64,000 nucleotides of DNA from Nannocystis sp. Its GTDB lineage: Bacteria; Myxococcota_A; Polyangia; Nannocystales; Nannocystaceae. The DNA is taken from positions 496,001 to 560,000 of the forward strand of contig NZ_JADJNN010000003.1 of NCBI RefSeq assembly GCF_016714285.1, in the 5' to 3' direction. The position numbers were made by a program, and so were the translations under genes. Shown piece after piece: positions 56,046 through 64,000 of this stretch; within the stretch, counting starts at the first letter, position 1; each line of letters starts with the position of its first letter. The notes under the pieces are model-generated. The model was not told the origin of the DNA. It saw only the letters and a list, made by a program, of their open reading frames with translations, and did no database searches.

Positions 56046-56480
56046 ATGCGACTGTCATGGCTGGAATCGGATGCGGCGATCGACGCGGGCGAGCTGGCGC
56101 GCGTGGGCGTGGTGTACGAGCGGCTGGCGCTGGACGACTATCAGGGCGCGCTCGAGCGGTTGAAGGTCGAGCGCGGCTATGTCACGCAGGACATCGTCGA
56201 GCTGCACCCCGAGCTGCCGAACTTGCGGGTCGTGTGCGACAAGTTCAAGGACGAGCACCTGCACCGCGACGACGAGGTCCGCTTCGTGCTCGCGGGTGCG
56301 GGGATCTTCGACATCCGGGCGCAGGACGGGCGCTGGATGCGAGTCGAGGTGGAGGCGGGCGACCTGATCGTCGTGCCGGCCGACCTGTATCACCGGTTCT
56401 TTCTGACTGAACGGCAGCAGATCCGCTGCGTGCGTCTGTTCAAGGACGCCGCCGGCTGGGTGCCCGAGTATCGAGTTTGA
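56046..56480 (+). CDS. mtnD: Acireductone dioxygenase
   Basis: This 144-residue cupin enzyme converts acireductone to 2-keto-4-methylthiobutyrate plus formate (Fe form) in methionine salvage. Metal ligands are visible in 'KDEHLHRDDEVRFVLAGAGI' (HxH...E) and 'VPADLYHRFFLT' (His). It is shorter than the about 180-residue average; the C-terminal tail ends 'GWVPEYRV'. A GGGGAG about 5 nt upstream of the ATG is a credible ribosome-binding site. It sits between mtnB and ahcY, consistent with its role. Confidence 0.9.
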   Translation: MRLSWLESDAAIDAGELARVGVVYERLALDDYQGALERLKVERGYVTQDIVELHPELPNLRVVCDKFKDEHLHRDDEVRFVLAGAGIFDIRAQDGRWMRVEVEAGDLIVVPADLYHRFFLTERQQIRCVRLFKDAAGWVPEYRV

Positions 56481-56518
56481 GTGTGTTTTCATCCCCTGAA
56501 GAGAGGCGAGTTTTCGAG

Positions 56519-57859
<1,341 letters not shown>

Positions 57860-58228
57860 TCCTCGGCGTTCGGCCTCCTCCGAGGTCGGCGCCTAACGGG
57901 GCTCGGGGTGGCTCAAAGGTGTTCGCGGGGACCTGTCCCTGCGGGCAGCCGAGCCGCTGCCGGGCCCTTGCTGTGGGGCCTTTCGCGTGGGGGTGGTGGT
58001 GAATGGGGCCAGCGAGCTACGCGAATGGGCCCGGCCAGGTGTCCGCGGATTCGCTTGCGGGTGGCGTGGTGGCCTCGCATTTTCGCGCATGAATGGTGTT
58101 TCTGGGTGGTGGGAGAGGTCCTCGCATTGAGAGTGCGGTGGTGGGCGAGGTCGGGGCGGGGTTGCCTGTAATGGAATTCTGCCATGATAATGATTGACGG
58201 CGGATCTGCTTTATTGCAGATTGCCAAC
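57860..58228. other. Gap without a gene; one palindrome copy and AT-rich promoter end
   Basis: It contains CTGTCCCTGCGGGCAG (57933-57948), a variant of the dispersed palindrome, G-rich sequence and no convincing gene. The last 60 bp are clearly AT-rich and lead into the DNA-binding protein gene. Confidence 0.55.
58194..58222 (+). promoter_or_regulatory. Candidate promoter of the GRPKGSKN protein gene
   Basis: TTGACG (58194-58199), 17-bp spacer, CAGATT (58217-58222), ending 6 nt before the ATG at 58229. The surrounding AATGGAATTC and ATAATGATTG are unusually AT-rich for this chromosome. Confidence 0.45.
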
Positions 58229-58771
58229 ATGTCCAGGTTTGAAGCAACATTCCGTACCGCGATCGCCAATGCTGAGCGGGACGTCCTCGTCGACCAGATC
58301 CGCGCAAACCCACAGATGAGCCTCCAGGAGCTCGGTAGACTGTCCACGGGGGAGCTCGGCGGCCTGCTGCGGCAGATCACCGTCGGCGACCTCGTCGGCG
58401 GGCTGGCCCGCAGCGTCGCCGCGACCCCGGCCAAGCCGGGCCCAGGGCGTCCGAAGGGCAGCAAGAACGAGGTTCGCAAGTCGGCGGCGCCGCCGGCCGC
58501 TGCGCCTCCGGCCAAGCAGGCGGCGGCGAAGCCCGCGGCCAAGGCCTCGCCGGCCGAGGTTGATACCCGCACAGCCGAGGGTCGGGCCGCGTATGATGCC
58601 GCCGTCCTGACGGCGCTGCGCGCCTCGACGGGGCCGCAGTCGGCCTCGGACCTGACCCGCGTGGCGGGTGGTTCGCCGCTGCAGATCCGGACCTCGCTGG
58701 CGCGGTTGATCGAGACCGGGACCGTGCACTGGTCGGGTCGCGCTCGCGGCACCCGCTATACGCCCGCGTGA
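58229..58771 (+). CDS. Putative nucleoid-type DNA-binding protein with AT-hook-like motif
   Basis: This 180-residue protein has an N-terminal helical region ('FRTAIANAERDVLVDQIRAN'), an AT-hook-like 'GPGRPKGSKNEVRK' near residue 72, an Ala/Pro/Lys linker and a C-terminal winged-helix-like domain ('YDAAVLTALRAS', 'QIRTSLARLIETGTV', 'HWSGRARGTRYTPA'). The arrangement fits a small DNA-binding or nucleoid regulator. An upstream in-frame ATG at 58184 would add 15 residues, but the promoter-like sequence lies between, so 58229 is chosen. The AT-rich promoter could be its own target, an untested idea. Confidence 0.75.
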   Translation: MSRFEATFRTAIANAERDVLVDQIRANPQMSLQELGRLSTGELGGLLRQITVGDLVGGLARSVAATPAKPGPGRPKGSKNEVRKSAAPPAAAPPAKQAAAKPAAKASPAEVDTRTAEGRAAYDAAVLTALRASTGPQSASDLTRVAGGSPLQIRTSLARLIETGTVHWSGRARGTRYTPA

Positions 58772-58865
58772 GCGCTGGCGACCTTCAAACTCACACAGCG
58801 GCGGCCGGGATAGGGCGCCGCTGGGCATACCCAGGACCGCGGTTGGCGTGATAGGTGAGGCCGCG

Positions 58866-60887
58866 ATGTCGGCCCGCGTATCCCTGCCCCCGCGCGTCCT
58901 TCCACCCGCTGCGCTGGCGCAGATCGTCGATACGATCAAGACGCTGGCGATTGACGCCGTTCAGGCGGCCAACTCGGGGCACCCGGGGATGCCGATGGGC
59001 GCGGCGGTGATGGGCAGCGTGTTGTGGGGGCAATTCCTCGTACACGACCCGCAGGCGCCGCTGTGGCCAGACCGTGACCGGTTTGTATTGAGCGCCGGGC
59101 ACGGCTCGATGCTGCTGTACGCGCTGTTGCACCTGAGCGGCTACGACCTGCCGCTGGCGGAGCTGCAGCGCTTTCGCCAGTGGGGCTCGAAGACGCCGGG
59201 GCACCCGGAGCACGGGCACACGGTCGGGGTGGAGGTGACCACGGGTCCGCTCGGGACCGGGTTCGCGGCGGGCGTCGGGATGGCGCTGGCGGAGCGCTTC
59301 CTGGCGGCGACCTACAACCGGCCGGGGCTGGAGATCGTCGATCATTGCACCTACGCGATCGTCAGCGACGGTGACCTGATGGAGGGCGTGGCGGCGGAGG
59401 CGGCGAGCCTGGCCGGGCACCTCGGGCTCGGCAAGCTCATCTACCTCTACGATGACAATCACATCTCGATCGATGGGCCGACGGACCTCAGCTTCAGCGA
59501 GGACGTGGCGGCGCGCTTCGCCGCCTATGGCTGGCAGGTGGAGCGGGTCGACGGGCACGACGCGGCGGCGGTGGCCGGGGCGCTGGCGCGGGCGCGGGCG
59601 GCGAGCGATCGCCCGAGCCTGATCTGCTGCCGGACGGTCATCGCCCACGGCAGTCCGGGCAAGGCCGGGAGCTCGGCGAGCCACGGCGCGCCGCTGGGCG
59701 AGGCCGAGGTCGCGGCGACCAAGCGCGCGCTCGGTTGGCCGGAGGACGCGAAGTTCCTGGTGCCCGAGGCGGTGCGGGCGGTGTTCGCCGAGCAGCAGCT
59801 GGGCCAGCGCGAGCGGCGGCTGGCGTGGGAGGCCCACTTCGCGGCGTATCGTCAGGCCCACCCGGAGCTGGCGGCGCAGTTCCTCGCCCACCTCGAGGGC
59901 CTTGTGCCGGCGGAGATTCTCGCCAAGATCCCGAGTTTCCCGCCCGGTGGGGCGATGGCGACGCGCAAGGCCGGGGGCAAGGTGCTGGCGGCGCTGGTCG
60001 CGGCGCATCCGACTCTGGTCGGTGGTTCGGCGGACCTGGCGGGCTCGAACGGGGTCGAGATGGCGGTGGCCAGTCAGTCGCGGGCCCAGCCGGGCGGGCG
60101 GGCGATCCACTTCGGGGTGCGCGAGCACGGGATGGCGGCGGTGTGCAATGGCCTGGCGCTGCACGGCGGGGTGCGGGTGTTCGACGCGACCTTCCTGGTC
60201 TTCTCGGACTTCATGCGCGGGGCGCTGCGGCTGTCGGCGTTGATGCAGCTGCCGGTGGTGCACGTGTTCACGCACGACAGCTTCTGGGTCGGCGAGGACG
60301 GGCCGACGCACCAGCCGATCGAGCAGCTGATGAGCTTGCGGCTGATCCCCGGGCTGCACGTGGTGCGTCCGGCGGACGCGCGTGAGACCGCGGGGGCGTG
60401 GCGGCACGCGATGCAGCGGGGGCCTGGCGACGGCCCGACGGCGATCTTGCTGACGCGTCAGGATCTGCCGGTGATGCCGGAGAGCCGCGAGTCGATCGAG
60501 GTCGGGGCGTATGTGTTGTGGCAGCCCAAGGGGGTGGCGGTCGTCGATCTGGACGGCGTGTTGGTGGCGACCGGCTCCGAGGTTGCGACGGCGCTGGAGG
60601 CCGCGCGCACGCTGGAGAAGGCCCATGGGCGGCGGGTGCGCGTGGTGTCGATGCCGTGCTGGGAGGCGTTTCTCGCCCAGCCCGCGAGTTATCGCGACGA
60701 GGTGCTGCCGCCGGCGCTGACGCGGCGGTTGTCGGTCGAGGCGGGCACGACCTTCGGGTGGAGTCGCTTCGCGGCGCACCAGCACGGGCTCGACCACTAC
60801 GGTGCTTCTGCGCCGGGCAAGCTGCTGGCGGAGAAATTCGGCTTCACGCCGGCCGCGGTGGTGGCTCGCTGGCTCGAGCTGCCGTGA
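58866..60887 (+). CDS. tkt: Transketolase
   Basis: This 673-residue thiamin-diphosphate enzyme of the pentose phosphate pathway exchanges two-carbon units between sugar phosphates. Conserved parts: 'DAVQAANSGHPGMPMGAA', 'DRDRFVLSAGHGSMLLYALL', the ThDP motif 'YAIVSDGDLMEGVAAEAASL' (GDG), 'DDNHISIDGPTDLSFSEDV', 'GVREHGMAAVCNGLALHGG', 'THDSFWVGEDGPTHQPIEQL' and C-terminal 'GKLLAEKFGFT'. Start ATG at 58866. The downstream gap carries three hairpins and then fusA. Confidence 0.96.
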   Translation: MSARVSLPPRVLPPAALAQIVDTIKTLAIDAVQAANSGHPGMPMGAAVMGSVLWGQFLVHDPQAPLWPDRDRFVLSAGHGSMLLYALLHLSGYDLPLAELQRFRQWGSKTPGHPEHGHTVGVEVTTGPLGTGFAAGVGMALAERFLAATYNRPGLEIVDHCTYAIVSDGDLMEGVAAEAASLAGHLGLGKLIYLYDDNHISIDGPTDLSFSEDVAARFAAYGWQVERVDGHDAAAVAGALARARAASDRPSLICCRTVIAHGSPGKAGSSASHGAPLGEAEVAATKRALGWPEDAKFLVPEAVRAVFAEQQLGQRERRLAWEAHFAAYRQAHPELAAQFLAHLEGLVPAEILAKIPSFPPGGAMATRKAGGKVLAALVAAHPTLVGGSADLAGSNGVEMAVASQSRAQPGGRAIHFGVREHGMAAVCNGLALHGGVRVFDATFLVFSDFMRGALRLSALMQLPVVHVFTHDSFWVGEDGPTHQPIEQLMSLRLIPGLHVVRPADARETAGAWRHAMQRGPGDGPTAILLTRQDLPVMPESRESIEVGAYVLWQPKGVAVVDLDGVLVATGSEVATALEAARTLEKAHGRRVRVVSMPCWEAFLAQPASYRDEVLPPALTRRLSVEAGTTFGWSRFAAHQHGLDHYGASAPGKLLAEKFGFTPAAVVARWLELP

Positions 60888-60907
60888 AGTGTGGACGATC
60901 ACGCCCC

Positions 60908-60956
60908 CGAACGGCGTCCGAGGCCGTTCGCGGAGCATCGCTGTGGCATGCTCCGC
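60908..60956 (+). other. Two consecutive perfect hairpins upstream of fusA
   Basis: Stem 1: CGAACGGC (60908-60915) with GCCGTTCG (60923-60930). Stem 2: GCGGAGCAT (60930-60938) with ATGCTCCGC (60948-60956). Both are perfect, with 7- and 9-nt loops; G60930 is shared, so at most one of its two outer pairs forms. Confidence 0.7.
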
Positions 60957-60961
60957 GCGCC

Positions 60962-60990
60962 AAAACCCGGGCCTTTGCCCGGCCTTTTCA
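60962..60990 (+). terminator. Intrinsic terminator of tkt
   Basis: AAAAC precedes CCGGGC (60967-60972), loop CTTT, then GCCCGG (60977-60982), followed by CCTTTTCATT. The short GC stem with flanking A and T runs is the best rho-independent terminator in the window and could work on both strands. Confidence 0.7.
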
Positions 60991-61030
60991 TTCGCGCATT
61001 CACGCAGGCGAAAGCAAGTAGAGAGCTACC

Positions 61031-63130
61031 ATGGAACTCGCAAAGGTCCGTAACATCGGGATCTCCGCGCACATCGACTCGGGCAAGACCACCCTCTCGG
61101 AGCGCATCCTGTACTACACGGGGCGCATCCACAAGATCGAGGAGGTCAAGGGCAAGTCGGGCGTGGGCGCCACCATGGACTCGATGGATCTCGAGCGCGA
61201 GAAGGGCATCACGATCCAGTCGGCGGCGACCTTCGTGACCTGGGGCGACTGCTTCATCAACCTGATCGACACGCCCGGGCACGTCGACTTCACGATCGAG
61301 GTCGAGCGCGCGCTGAGCGTGCTCGACGGGGCGATCCTCGTGCTGTGTTCGGTGAGCGGGGTGCAGTCGCAGTCGATCACGGTCGACCGGCAGATGCGGC
61401 GCTACAACGTGCCGCGGCTGGCGTTCATCAACAAGATGGACCGGGCCGGCGCGGACGCGTTCAAGGTGACCCGCCAGCTGCGCGAGAAGCTGCGCCACAA
61501 CGCGGTGCTCGTGACCTACCCGATCGGCGCCGAGGACAAGTTCGAGGGCGTGGTCGACCTGCTCACGCGCGAGGCGCTGTACTTCGACGGCGACAACGGC
61601 GAGACGGTCCGCAAGGAGCCGTGCCCCGAGGCGCTGAAGGCCGGGGTCGAGGAGTTTCGCCTGAAGCTGGTCGAGGCGCTGGGCGACTTCGACGACGCGA
61701 TCGCCGAGGCCTTCCTCGACGGCGAGGGCGCCAACCTGACGGCGGAGCAGCTGCGTCCGGTGATCCGCAAGGCGACGCTGGCGCTCGAGCTGACGCCGGT
61801 GTTCGTCGGCTCGGCGTTCAAGAACAAGGGCGTGCAGCACCTGCTGGACGGCGTCACCGAGTTCCTGCCGAACCCGACCGAGGTCACCAACAAGGCCTTC
61901 GAGATCGGCAGCGGCGGCAAGGAGACCGAGGTCATCCTCGCCAGCGACGCCAACAAGCCGCTGTGCGCCCTGGCGTTCAAGCTCGAGGAGGGCAAGTACG
62001 GTCAGCTGACCTACATTCGCATCTATCAGGGCAAGATCAACAAGGGTGACAGCATCTACAACACCCGGACCGGCAAGAAGTCCAAGGTGGGTCGGCTCGT
62101 GCGCATGCACGCCGACGAGATGCAGGACATCGACGACGCCGAGGCGGGGCATATCGCGGCGCTGTTCGGCATCGACTGCGCCTCGGGCGACAGCTTCACC
62201 AGCGGCGACCCTGTCTACTCGATGCGCTCGATGTTCGTGCCGGCGCCGGTGATCAGCTACGCCGTGCAGCCGCTCAAGAAGGACGGCCTGCAGAACTTCT
62301 CGAAGGCGCTCAACCGCTTCTCGAAGGAGGACCCGACCTTCCGCGTGCACCGCGACGAGGAGTCCGGCGAGACGATCATTCAGGGCATGGGCGAGCTGCA
62401 CCTCGACATCTATATCGAGCGCATGAAGCGCGAGTATCAGGTGGAGACGATCGTCGGCGAGCCGCAGGTGGCGTACCGCGAGACGATCACGCAGGAGATC
62501 CATTTCACCTACATCCACAAGAAGCAGACCGGCGGCTCGGGCCAGTACGCGAAGATCGGCGGCACGATGCGGCCGCTCCCGGACGACGCGGAGGACAAGA
62601 CCTACCGCTTCGTCGACAACGTCGTCGGCGGCAAGATCCCGCGCGAGTACATCTCGTCGTGTGACAACGGCTTCCGCCAGGGCCTCGACCGCGGCGTGCT
62701 GATCGGCTTCCCGGTGGTCGGCATCGAGATGGAGGTCAACGACGGTGGCGCCCACGCGGTCGACTCCAGCGACATGGCCTTCCAGATCGCCGCCCGCGCG
62801 GCCTTCAAGGAGACCATGCCCAAGGCCGGGCCGATCATCCTCGAGCCGATCATGCGCGTGGTGGTCGAGACGCCCGAGGAGTTCCAGGGCGGCATCCAGG
62901 GCGGCCTGGTCCGCCGCCGCGGCAACATCGTCGGCTCCGAGAGCAGCATGGGCACCAGCGTGATCGAGGCTCATGTGCCGCTCGCCAACATGTTCGGCTA
63001 CTCGACCGAGCTGCGCTCCAACTCGCAGGGCAAGGCCGAGTACACGATGGAGTTCGAGCGCTACGAGGCGGTCCCCCGCCACATCCAGGACGAGCTCATC
63101 CGCAAGTACGCGGACAACAAGAAGGGCTGA
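61031..63130 (+). CDS. fusA: Elongation factor G (spdEFG1/mtEFG1-like)
   Basis: This 699-residue translocase moves tRNA and mRNA through the ribosome using GTP. G1 is 'GISAHIDSGKTTLSERIL', G2 'LEREKGITIQSAATFVTW', G3 'LIDTPGHVDFTIEVERAL' and G4 'AFINKMDRAGAD'. The Ser in AHIDSGKTT (commonly Ala in canonical EF-G), 'YYTGRIHKIEEVKGKSGVGA' and 'VRRRGNIVGSE' resemble the spdEFG1 and mitochondrial EF-G1 group. GAGAG lies 5 nt upstream of the ATG. No rpsL/rpsG/tuf operon accompanies it, also unlike canonical fusA, so a second EF-G probably exists elsewhere. Confidence 0.93.
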   Translation: MELAKVRNIGISAHIDSGKTTLSERILYYTGRIHKIEEVKGKSGVGATMDSMDLEREKGITIQSAATFVTWGDCFINLIDTPGHVDFTIEVERALSVLDGAILVLCSVSGVQSQSITVDRQMRRYNVPRLAFINKMDRAGADAFKVTRQLREKLRHNAVLVTYPIGAEDKFEGVVDLLTREALYFDGDNGETVRKEPCPEALKAGVEEFRLKLVEALGDFDDAIAEAFLDGEGANLTAEQLRPVIRKATLALELTPVFVGSAFKNKGVQHLLDGVTEFLPNPTEVTNKAFEIGSGGKETEVILASDANKPLCALAFKLEEGKYGQLTYIRIYQGKINKGDSIYNTRTGKKSKVGRLVRMHADEMQDIDDAEAGHIAALFGIDCASGDSFTSGDPVYSMRSMFVPAPVISYAVQPLKKDGLQNFSKALNRFSKEDPTFRVHRDEESGETIIQGMGELHLDIYIERMKREYQVETIVGEPQVAYRETITQEIHFTYIHKKQTGGSGQYAKIGGTMRPLPDDAEDKTYRFVDNVVGGKIPREYISSCDNGFRQGLDRGVLIGFPVVGIEMEVNDGGAHAVDSSDMAFQIAARAAFKETMPKAGPIILEPIMRVVVETPEEFQGGIQGGLVRRRGNIVGSESSMGTSVIEAHVPLANMFGYSTELRSNSQGKAEYTMEFERYEAVPRHIQDELIRKYADNKKG

Positions 63131-63156
63131 GGCCGGCCGCCCGACATCGGGCCGGA

Positions 63157-63188
63157 GAAGGCCGCTCCCGCGTCGCGGGGCGGCCTTC
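63157..63188 (+). terminator. Strong hairpin after fusA
   Basis: GAAGGCCGC (63157-63165) pairs with GCGGCCTTC (63180-63188), and inside it CCCGC (63167-63171) pairs with GCGGG (63175-63179), giving an almost continuous stem with one bulged T. It is followed by GCTGTTTCTG. Confidence 0.6.
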
Positions 63189-63335
63189 GCTGTTTCTGCG
63201 GATGGTCCGGGCCGTATCTCCGGGCAGGTGAGCCGTACCTGCGGACGGTTGCGTCGCGGGGCGGCCTTCGCCGTGTCTGCAGATTGACGGGCTGTCTCTC
63301 GGGACAGGTCCGTGGGGATGTCCCCGGGGACAGGT
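63170..63335. repeat. Duplicated hairpin half and two palindrome copies
   Basis: GCGTCGCGGGGCGGCCTTCG recurs at 63170 and 63251 (81-bp period). Then come CTGTCTCTCGGGACAGGT (63292-63309) and TGTCCCCGGGGACAGGT (63319-63335), members of the dispersed family. The second touches the stop codon of the following minus-strand gene. Confidence 0.8.
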
Positions 63336-64000
63336 CAGTCCTCGGCGGTCTCGCGCAGGGTGTTGCGGCGCTGGAGGGCGGCGCGGTCGCCGGGGCGGGC
63401 GAGCAGGCCAGGCAGGAGGGTGCGGGCGCGGGCGCGGGACTCGGGGCTGCCGTCGCGCAGCAGCGAGGCGACCAGCTCCTCCTCGATGAGGCCGCGCTCG
63501 GCGGGGTCGCGCAGGGCGTCGTTGGCGAGGGCGTCGCCGGCGACGGCCTGGAGCTCGCCCTCGCGGGGGACCGGGAAGCTGCGCAGGGCGGCGATGAGCA
63601 GGAGGTGGCTGCTGGCGTCGTTCGGGGCGAGCTGGCGGAGCAGCGAGGCGTGGTAGCGGGCCAGCGCGGGGTTCTGGGTCTGGAGGGCGATGCGGACCTG
63701 CAGGCGCAGGACCTCGGGCTCCTGGCGATCGACCTGGTTGCGGGTGGCGGCGAGGATCGCGGCGTAGCTGGGGGCGACGGGGATGATCGACTCCATCACC
63801 AGGGTCCAGGGGGCGAGCGCGTCGGGCATGCGCGTGGCCAGCTCCTCGGCGCTCGGGTAGCGGCGCAGCAGGTCGTCGACGACCTCGCGTGACAGCGGCT
63901 TGCGGACGACGGCGAGGGTGCGGGCCAGGGCGACGGCGGCGGCGTCGGGGTGGCCGAGGGCCTCCTCGGCGGCGGCCAGCAACCACCACGGGTCGGCGGC
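63335..64000 (-). CDS. TPR-like helical repeat protein (5' truncated by window)
   Basis: The frame is open from the right edge to TGA at 63337-63335; the last 221 residues are seen. The sequence is a regular alpha-helical array ('WWLLAAAEEALGHPDAAAVA', 'LARTLAVVRKPLSREVVDDL', 'ARYHASLLRQLAPNDASSHL'), typical of tetratricopeptide-type repeats. No enzyme motif is visible. The start lies outside. Its stop codon overlaps a copy of the GGGACAGGT palindrome. Confidence 0.75.
   Translation of the reverse strand, partial: AADPWWLLAAAEEALGHPDAAAVALARTLAVVRKPLSREVVDDLLRRYPSAEELATRMPDALAPWTLVMESIIPVAPSYAAILAATRNQVDRQEPEVLRLQVRIALQTQNPALARYHASLLRQLAPNDASSHLLLIAALRSFPVPREGELQAVAGDALANDALRDPAERGLIEEELVASLLRDGSPESRARARTLLPGLLARPGDRAALQRRNTLRETAED

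Noticed and set aside
56481..56518. SAH riboswitch upstream of ahcY
   Set aside because: Only 38 bp lie between mtnD and ahcY, with no pseudoknot-forming pattern visible.
57861..57885. Intrinsic terminator after ahcY
   Set aside because: Six-bp stem with a 13-nt loop and no T-run; too weak to call.

Overview
The window reads as chromosome of a high-GC myxobacterium, most likely of the Nannocystaceae type. The evidence is: very high GC with strong GC3 bias; many lipoproteins with Thr/Gly/Ser/Asp linkers of the 'TTGGT / TSTGDDTT' style; MYXO-CTERM-like tails (34.6-32.6 kb and 54.1-55.3 kb genes); a DUF1592/DUF1552 secreted pair; FG-GAP and IgGFc-binding-type secreted proteins; and an EF-G with an 'AHIDSGKTT' P-loop resembling the spirochaete/planctomycete/deltaproteobacterial spdEFG and mitochondrial EF-G1 group. 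No tRNA, rRNA, CRISPR array or intact insertion sequence was seen.

Layout. 0-7.4 kb: a gene tail, then a translationally coupled TamA-like Omp85 protein and TamB. 7.4-24.7 kb: mostly housekeeping genes (extended SDR, homoserine dehydrogenase, acyl-CoA thioesterase, class II FBPase, enolase, pantothenate kinase) mixed with secreted or membrane proteins (fibrinogen-like lipoprotein, M28 membrane peptidase, two M16-like proteins without a zinc site), a stand-alone LigD polymerase domain, and a D12-class DNA methyltransferase next to a B3/B4-domain protein. 24.7-27.0 kb: an island of visibly lower GC with a two-TM SIR2-domain protein and a small membrane protein, a candidate defence cassette, followed by about 500 bp with no convincing gene. 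27.0-38.5 kb: accessory exported proteins (IgGFc-binding-like, DUF1552, DUF1592, two FG-GAP proteins) and a ZIP-like/ArsP-like permease fusion, ending in a dense tandem and inverted repeat field. 38.5-42.8 kb: a PaoABC-type periplasmic molybdenum aldehyde oxidoreductase operon plus a small Cys protein. 43-55 kb: DUF1415-like protein, TPR lipoproteins, a POT peptide transporter, a NahK-like kinase, a giant acidic pseudokinase with a TonB-like C-terminus, coaD and small proteins. 55.4-63.1 kb: mtnB-mtnD-ahcY (methionine salvage and SAH recycling), a GRPKGSKN-type DNA-binding protein, transketolase and fusA. A TPR-like protein runs off the right edge.

Three structural themes stand out. (1) A dispersed 16-18 bp palindrome, CTGTCCC-N-GGGACAG, occurs in well over a dozen copies, several inserted in frame inside genes. 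(2) Gene junctions repeatedly carry short tandem duplications of the neighbouring gene ends, including a 38-bp triplication that creates two 13-codon mini-genes coupled by ATGA overlaps between paoC and paoB. (3) Many unlinked genes have a TANNNT -10 hexamer ending 6-10 nt before the start codon and no Shine-Dalgarno sequence, which suggests widespread leaderless transcription. Three large genes (27.5, 32.0, 51.1 kb) each show an apparent single extra base at a G run. These may be assembly errors and should be checked before being called pseudogenes.
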